Notes under the pieces: generated by a model
Told to the model about the DNA's origin: nothing
What the model saw: the letters and a program-made list of their open reading frames with translations, nothing else
Databases searched by the model: none
Translations under genes and position numbers: made by a program
Shown: positions 36,201-45,200 of the stretch, one piece after another
Layout: the number at the start of each line of letters is the position of its first letter
How positions within the stretch are numbered: position 1 is the stretch's first letter
DNA from: Astropecten irregularis
Taxonomy: Eukaryota > Echinodermata > Asteroidea > Paxillosida > Astropectinidae
DNA: 64,000 bases
Assembly: GCA_963971285.1 (NCBI GenBank)
Contig: OZ020244.1
Span: 2,046,001-2,110,000, forward strand
Direction: 5' to 3'

Positions 36201-39200
36201 AGTCGCACAATCGGTCTATTGCCAATAGTTGCTTGCCACTAATGGACTGAAATTGCTTTCCATTTCTAAAAATTAATTTACCTTTAGGATTTGTAGCAGG
36301 TTCGTCGGCTGACAGGAAACGATAGTGAGCTCTGAAGACCGGAAACAGGTAAGAGATACTCTGCCAATGTTTGAACTCAATGCGCAAGGAACTGCTCTGT
36401 GATATGATGGCACTAGGTCTCTGGTTTGCTGCAAAACATTGATCAAGGGTTGCTATGGAAGACGGACCATCATAGATCTGAAATGGACAACAAATAAAGT
36501 AGATCAAATCTTTGTTACTGACATTCCAACATGTTAATGACTCGGCAACATTTAGAGACAAAACTGTTGTCATGCAACATGGTGATATGCAAAAAGGTAA
36601 CAACTCACTGCAGTGTCAATACATTCAAAATTACGGGCACACAAAGCATTACATTATGTAAACCATGTTCAAAATATCCAAATAACATATTACACTCTTG
36701 TATTTAAATATATTAGAATTGATTACAATTTACTAAATTTGTAAACAAGACACATTCGAAGTAAATTTGTGGGATTGTTTCAAACTTGAATGTGAATTTA
36801 AAGGTAATATCATACTTTGGTTTTTATCAAAGAAATACAGAGTCATGGGCAAAAAAAGAAAAACTGTGGCTGTTTTCCACTGTTTTCTCAAAAAGTGGGC
36901 ACCGTATGGGACTGAAATTATCACAGATGACTGTTACTGTATCTGTCTTTATATTTTTGCCCATGAATCTGTATTTCTTTGATAAAAACCAAAGTATGAT
37001 ATTACCTTTAACACTGGTGATGTTGAGCTCAAACCTATACAGAAATCAAGCTGAGGATGTTTCAAACAAGATAGTCGTGGTTGTGGCATATTTGAAAGAC
37101 ATCTTTAGTCATGAAATTTAAAATTACAGCAAGAGATGGCATCCAAAACAGAACTCTTGCAAAACCAAACTTGAGTTTGACTGAGGACTGACCTCAATTC
37201 CATTTCTCCTGTATATTCCTGTGCAACTGAACCTCGTCCTCGTCCTGCTCCCAAACAGAAGAAAATCATCAAAAATCAACTGGACTTTCCCTGTTTCATC
37301 AAGGTTGGTGATTGTGTAGCTGCAGGTGTAAGGCAAGATGTCACTGGTGAAGTTTGCCGGGGTGAAGGCTGGCCCAGAGATGACTTTTAGTTGCACACTG
37401 GACCATCCAGAAAAGAACTGTGGTCCACATTCTACACATTGAAAATGAAAGCAACAATTGATTTATAACCAAAATGTAAGACCAACCAAACAAAATTTAC
37501 CAGTTTGACATGCAAATCAAACCTTGTAAACATTTGTACTACTTTTCCAAAGTAACAGAATGATAAACTTCTTCTGTCTATTCCTACTCGGTCAAAATCT
37601 TTCAGAGATAGATCGTTTTTCTATAGCTGGTCTGAAAACTGTGGAATTGTCCCCATCAACATCAGGAATGCTCCTTCTGTCACTATTTTCAGGACAACAT
37701 AACATGTTTTTGTAATGCTATAAACATAAGGTTTATATTCTTCCCTAACATACCTCACGGTATGGCAGACGATCAGACGATCAGACGATTCCCGTGGAGA
37801 AAGGGGTATAAAAACCGTTTTGAAAAGTGCCCTTAAATGGGTTTGACGACCATTTAAAAGATCCAATCATTGTCAAATCCAGCACGAGGGGATACAAAGT
37901 GTACAAGGACACAAAGTCACATATAAAAACAAAGAATGGAACGAGATTGCAATTCGCCACATATTGACCAACACATTTGTGAAGAAGTTAGTTGAAGAGA
38001 GCATGCAGTATTCTGAGGGTCACTGGTTTGAATCCCGCTCAAGACAAATTTTCATTGTTCATTTTTCAATGACCTAAAATTAATCCAGTCAGTTTCCCTT
38101 CTGGGTATTTGATGACTATTTTCAGGAAACGACTTAAGCCCTGTCCGCATTGGACTTATTTTGGTAACTCTTACGGAGACTCTTGTCAGTTTTACCAAAT
38201 TAAGTCCAATGCGGACGGCCGGAAGACTTCCCAAATTGTCAAGTGTCGGACGTCGATTGTTAATTTTACCCTCCACAGCGGTAAATCTTACAGGGCCAAC
38301 TGGGTAGCTGAAGAGTTACAATGTTAGTTTTACGTCGCTGTAAAGTCCAGTGCGGACGGGTTTTGTCAAGTAAAACTTACAATGTTGTCACGTGACATCC
38401 GCCGGGTCAGATATCCCAGTGACCTTTGGCACTATTCGCGCGCGAGTTTTCACACTCGACACAGTATAGTACGGAAGTCACAGCTCGAGCGTGTACGTAC
38501 ATGTACGTTCCGGTCTTTCAGCGTTGCAACAGTTTCGTGAAAAGTACGGGTTGTATTTTCAAGATTTAATAATGGCAGAATTGGTGGAGATATTGAGCGA
38601 TTTAGTTGGTATAAGGGCAATCCCTCAAGCTTCTCAGGAGTCACAACGACGACAGGGGTCTCGGGCGATAGAAAGATCGCGGAACAGACGGAGAATGCGG
38701 CTGCTACGGAGATGTTTTGAGAACCAACAACGAAGACAGAACGAGTCAACGCTTTTTTTCGCCGTGATTTTGAGTGGATTATGTGAGTTAAAATGACCAA
38801 TATTTCAGAGCATTTTTTAAGTCCACCATTTCATAGCATTTGTAATGATCTATGTGAATGAAAAATCTCGATCTCAAATACTTTTTTAAAGGTAGAATCA
38901 TACTTTGGTAATTACACCATTACACCAAATCAGAAATGTTCATATGTTTACGTAAAACTTTCAGGGTATGAAGATGATGCTAGTAGAAACCTACCGTTAA
39001 AATTTTTCCGCCTGAAATGGTGTATTTATTCAGATTAATAAAACAACGACCAAAATTTTTTTTCTTTTTTTCTTTTGGTCTTTTAAAATATCAGAAATAA
39101 AAGAGAAAAGACTTAAATACCATGGCCGTTTTTCACTGTTTTCTCAAAAAGTAGGCACCGTATGGCACTTAAATTTTCACAGATGACTGTGACTGTATCT

Positions 39201-42200
39201 TCTTTGATATTTTTACCCATGAATCTGTACTTCTTTGACAAAAACCAAAGTATGATACTACCTTTAAACTAAATTTGTCTTGTCATGTCTTGAAAATTAT
39301 TGCACAACCCGCCACTACTAGTACTACTGCCGGGCTAGTAACTTAAGAGGCAATAGCTGCGCAAGAGACCTACTCTTTCAAAATCACACACAACCAGATG
39401 AAGTACGCACAGGCATCCATTTTAGTAATGGAATAATGGACAAACTTTGCTACAGAAATTGCTACATGTATGTTTCAATTTGTTGTCTTTCTTCCCCCAA
39501 CAGTTTCTGCTGTGTATTCACCAATATCAGTCTGGAGAAGACAACGCAGTTGCCAGTGGTGGGAAATAGATGTCCTTACACAGTTCACAGACAGGCAGTG
39601 GTACGAGAACTTTCGGATGACAAGAGCAGCCTTTCAGCTCCTCTGCAATCAACTGCAGCAACACATCATGCGTCAAGATACAAACATGAGGCAGCCTGTG
39701 AGCACAGTTAAGCTTGTAGCACTAACATTGTATCGGCTAGCTACTGGCGAGTCATTCCGCACCATTAGCAATTTGTTTGGTGTGGGACGCACTACAGCCT
39801 GTGATGGTTTTTGGGATGTGTGCAATGCCATTTGCACATTTCTGAAGCCCATCTATGTGAAGAGACCAAAGGGTGAGAGTGTCAACAGAATGATCCGCAT
39901 ATTTGAGGCTAAATATGGGTTCCCGATGTGTGGTGGGGCAATTGATGGGACTCACATTCCAATCATTGCCCCAGATCAATACCACACTGATTATTTCAAC
40001 CGAAAAGGTTGGTACAGTGTTATTTTGCAAGGCCTAGTTGACCACGAGTTTAAATTTATTGACTTTGACGTTGGACAACCTGGCAAATGCCATGATGCCT
40101 GGGTGTTTGAATCATCTAAACTTTTCTTTAAACTTAAGAATGGAACTTTCTATCCCAAACTGACAAGACAAATTGACGACCAAGATGTTCCAATTGTCAT
40201 ATTAGGAGATTCCGCATATGGGCTTACGGAATTTCTGATGAAACCATACGCAGAGGCAATAGCAACTCCTGAACAACTTCGCTTCAATGTAAGACTTAGT
40301 GGAGCCCGCATCCTGGTGGAACATGCCTTTGGCCGTTTGAAAGGACGTTGGAGGTGTATCATGAAGAGAAATGACTCGCATGCTAAAAATGTTCATATTT
40401 TAGTCTCTGCATGCATTGTACTGCACAACTTCTGTGAAACGTGGAAACTGGACAATGGGGATTTGGAACAAGATAAACCTGAAGATGCTGACCAGCCTGA
40501 CGAAAGAGTTAACAATGAAGAGGAAATTGCTGCCACTGCTACCGGAGAACAAATACGTAATGCACTGACAAGGCATTTCTTAAATAATTAAATAAATAAA
40601 TTAGATACAGTAATTAAATTAAATAAATAACAAGTGTCTTCATTAATTTTATGATCCTTATTAGCTGTATTGTTTGATTGTCATCATTTCATGTTATCTC
40701 ATTGATAAATCCAGTGATAAAATGGGTCTGACTTTTGTCTGCGCATGCATCTGATCCAGGGTTGGTTGAAAACACAGTGACGACAAGGATGTGATAGTCT
40801 TAAAACTTGTTTTATTACGATTAAATAACCCAACTACTGATATAATTTGAAGTTTGTGTAAACAATGAGAATATAATTATTGCCATTAAACATTTTGAAA
40901 GACCGTTAATAGTAGGAGAGATTGATGATAAAACAATGGGCACTAAACCTGACAGATGTGTTAAAAAAACTGACATGAAGGTTCTATTTTATGGCAAGAA
41001 GTAATAATTGTATACAATTAGATATTGCAAAAATGAAATGTTCTGTTAGGGCTGGTAGCGATTGTTAGGAACTTAGGATGAGTGGCATAACAATGTATCT
41101 GTACTACGTGTATCAAGGTGTTTACTACACGTGATTGTGTATAAGTAATTAAATATTCATCAAAGTAATACACAAGTATAAGTATAACAACATACTTCTG
41201 AATTCTGATTGACACTTTGTTATAATGCATGTACAACTAAATCTGTAAATAAAAACAAAAACCTTGACTACCGGTATATGTTTGCTTGACATGACTGATC
41301 ATACTGCACAGAAACTTGACAAATTTCCTTAGATAATACCAATAAAAAAAATTGATGTTTTTCTTAATATAGTTTGCAAGAAATGGCTGTAAATTTCAAA
41401 CTCTGAAAATGGCAAAATATGTGGTTACAAATACATATAACTACAAACTTACATAACTTTGGCATTGGTTAACCCGTAACAAGAACCCGTAAAATAAAAA
41501 AAGCAGTTAAATTAATGTTGTTATTACAGGTCACTCCTTTCAACATGGACGGAATGATGTATAAAGACTGCACATGAATATATTAAAATGGCAAAAAATT
41601 AGAAAAAATAAATGAATGAAAGTTTTTTATCGAGTCATATCAATGTTCAATGCTAATGTTTGCAAGAAATGGCTGTAAATTTCAAACTCTGAAAATGGCA
41701 AAATATGTGGTTACAAATACATATAACTACAAACTTACATAACTTTGGTATTGGTTAACCCGTAACAAGAACCCGTAAAATAAAAAAAGCAGGTAAATTA
41801 ATGTTGTTATTACAGGTCACTCCTTTCAACATGGACGGAATGATGTATAAAGACTGCACATGAATATATTAAAATGGCAAAAAATTAGAAAAAATAAATG
41901 AATGAAAGTTTTTTATCGAGTCATATCAATGTTCAATGCTAATGAACTTGAACATCAAAAGAATGTACATGTACTAAGAATCTAGCTTTCGTTAACAAAA
42001 AAAAATGATGCAGCTGAAAAGGGATATATTTTCTTTAATTTTCATTAGTAAGGTTCATACTACACTATGGTTAAAACAAATGATTTCTGGAGAGGGAGTT
42101 GTTGGAAATGGGAAGTTTCTAGAAATGAGGTGGCTGTGGATTGAAATTGAAGGTGTTGTGATCAATGTAAGGGTGTACTGGGCCCGGCATGTCCTTGTTT

Positions 42201-45200
42201 GGTGTTGGGTTGCATGGGGCCAAATTTGCATAACTTTTTGTGTTGCTGTTATTTGCAAACATGCTGGCAAGCTGTAGCAGCAACTGGTGATTTTGCTGAG
42301 TTGCTGTTTGCTGTGCTGCTTGCTGTGCTGCCAGCTTGTCACGTCTCCACTGGTCTTCTCTACGGTCTCTCTCTCGTTCCCACTGGAAGCGATCCTTCTC
42401 AAGTTGAAGAAGTTCCAACATTGAGTCATCTCTTGTAGCTTGTTGGGACTCAATGAGCGTTGAGATGCTGGTCGCCATGGCCTCCTCAATCTGGGAACGT
42501 TTCCCACGCCGTTTCCTTGTCATTAGACCTGATAAGTTTGGGAAGACAAACAGACTACACAGTTAATTTTATGACTTTTTCACACACACACACACCATAG
42601 GGTTACGCAGTACCATACTTGGTTCTCAGTTTTTATTCACTCGGCAAATATGGCTCTGATTTTAAAATAAAGTAACTCCTCCAAATTGCAATTCCTATTT
42701 TTAAGAAAAAAATCTCTAGTTTATCTGTTAAAGTTGATTTTAAAAAAAATTTGGGTGTGCTATTAACCATTAATTTTCCTTTTTTTCTCTTGAATTTTGT
42801 TTATGTGCTATTTATCATTTTCTAAGTTCATGTCCATATACAAATTTTTCAATTCGGCCTTTGGCGGAGAATAAATTTTAACTTAATAAACCATTTCAAA
42901 TCAAATCAAAGCACCCAATTAATTTTCAAACAATGTTCTCAAAATAAAGCAACTAGTACATACCATTGTACTTCTCCTGCTTTGCTTTCTTTTTTGTTTG
43001 ATCAACTGCACTCTCTGGTTCGAGTTCCGCAGATGTGTTCAAACTCTGTGATGATGTGTCATTTGATGTATGCCCACTTTCTTCATCCATCGCATTCATG
43101 TCGTCGGTTATTGTTTCTGAAAGGCAAATATTGAATCAAGTCTCATTACTCTACTCAAATGTAAAGGTTTGCAGTGTACTTCGGTGAGGAACACAATTAT
43201 ATATTAATATCTACAATTCAATACCTCGTGCGTAGTTCACCAGGTCACTTTGTACAGATGGGGGTGCACTATCTTGTGAGCTATCTTCATCTGAGCTCAG
43301 GTCTGCATCAGCGTGATGAAAAGCCCGGCAATTCGTCATTGGACGTCTCCCTGTTGACAATGACAATTTGAACAAAACATGGTAATTGCTAGCCATGACA
43401 CAAACATTTCTTGAAATATTGTAAGCAGATGCTTCATTTCTCATTTTGCTCAGAGTAAAATGACAAGCCACCATACTTTTCTAAAAATGAGGCCCTACTG
43501 GATTTTACATCGTCGTATACAAATTCAATATTTATGAAAATGTATATCATTTTGTTTACTAGCCTAGACCCAGTAAATGGGGCGCTGAACTCCCTTTTTT
43601 AATTTTGGGGTTGACGGTCGGTCTAGCGCCCCAGAGAATTGTATAGGGCTAGATGTGTTGTACGCGGAAAAAATTTGCAATTTTTGTACTTCACGCTACT
43701 TGCACCGAAAACGTCCCCAAATGACAACAAAGACACCACAGATCGGGTTGAAAATCGCTCAATCTCTTCTCCGATTGTCAAGGATGAAATGCAGGCTATT
43801 TTTTGTACTCACAATCATTCCTTTTGATGAAAATCAATGTTTTCCAATGAAAATTTTGACATCGTTTAAAATCGTCCACCATCTTGGATTGGCTCTCTGC
43901 CAATCAGAAACGAGCATGAAGTCACATGTGTATGGTGTGTGTGGCGGAGAGCCACACAAGATGGCGGACGATTGATATGTGATGTCTTTGTTGTTATTTG
44001 GGGACATTTTCGGCACAAGTAGCGTGAAGTGCAAAAACTACAATTTCTGTGTACAACACATCTAGCCCTATACAATTCTCTGGGGCGCTAGACCGACCGT
44101 CAACCCCAAAATTAAAAAGGGAGTTCAGCGCCACAGCTACTGGGTCTAATAATAGCCTATAATTTAAAAAAAAATTATTAATCACTGAACCGTACTTTAA
44201 AATTGTTTTTGGTACTGCATCCCATTTAGAATTTTCATCTCGCATAACAAAATACATTTTTCAGACTAAAAATTCAACAGGTACGCCCTAATGTTACTTA
44301 TAGCTAAAGTGACAGGCTGTATATCATGATGTAGGCCTAACCATGCTAACTGTTACTCACCTAGAATTTCATCAAGCTCATCGTAGTGAGGGCAAGTGAT
44401 CCTTCCCCGTCCCGATGCATTGTTCACTTTCTTCACCTCTCTATATTTTCTCTTCAAATAGTCTATTCTGTCCTTCAGACATTCCCATGTCTGATATGGG
44501 CAATCGGAGCACAATTCTCGAAATCGCTTGTGTATGGATTGCCACACACGCGAATTATACTGTAGGCCCTCGAACCCCTCTTGGTGAGCCTTTTCGCCCC
44601 ACACAGCAATCAGTATTGACGATTCTTGTTGCGTCCAGTTCCGTTTTCGTTTTCTGTCGTTGGCTCCGTCACTTTTACCACCGTGCTTTCTTTTAGAGGC
44701 GGTGGTTGACACGTCGGACATGGTGTATTATATTGAAATCTTTGAAATTACGCGTCGACAAGGCTGAAATTATGAACGGAAGAGTTTCGAAAGACTGATT
44801 TCGCGCCAAGCGCACTCGCAAATGTCATCAACATCCGGTGTCAGGTAACAAAGGTCAACAATAGGACGCCCTCATGAGACTACCGGTGCTAAGGTTATGA
44901 CTTACCGTCAGCCAAAATAAATCCAGTGCGGACGCCCGTAAGAGTTACCGCAATGGAATGTTAACAGTGTCTCGCGGAAACTTCTTACAAAATTAAGTCC
45001 AATGCGGACAGGGCTTTAAACATTTTAGTTCTCATATCCCTGTCTTTTTCTCTTCATTTAATTGCACATTCTGTAAAGCACTTTGATCTTTTTGTAAAGG
45101 TAAAATACCCACTATTATTACAACAGTGGAACGCCACTATAACGAACACCGCTATACCAAACATTTGGCTATAACGAACATCATCGATGGATCCAAATTT

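Larger units (their letters stand above)
38137..45015 (+). mobile_element. Structurally complete PIF/Harbinger DNA transposon
   Basis: The element is 6879 bases and starts AGCCCTGTCCGCATTGGACT. It ends with the inverse copy AGTCCAATGCGGACAGGGCT. A 3-base TTA flanks both ends (38134-38136 and 45016-45018), the TWA target typical of PIF/Harbinger. It carries a DDE transposase on the plus strand and a Myb/trihelix-like gene on the minus strand, the standard two-gene plan of this superfamily. Both genes are open when spliced. It lies in an intron of the PPxY receptor gene and is itself invaded by two smaller elements. Confidence 0.93.

Noticed and set aside
36801..37018. TTAA (piggyBac-type) target duplication for Family-A MITEs
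   Set aside because: TTAA fits two copies, but at 49695-50047 the flanks support only TA, so TA is preferred.
38491..38571. Upstream ATG extending transposase exon 1 by 27 codons
   Set aside because: The extension (MYVHVRSGLS...) lies in the element's terminal region and lacks conserved features; the ATG at 38572 is a more usual length, though this is not certain.
43655..44257. Four frames of 66-106 codons near 43.6-44.3 kb
   Set aside because: They fall in the inverted arms of a foldback element; frames on the two arms mirror each other.
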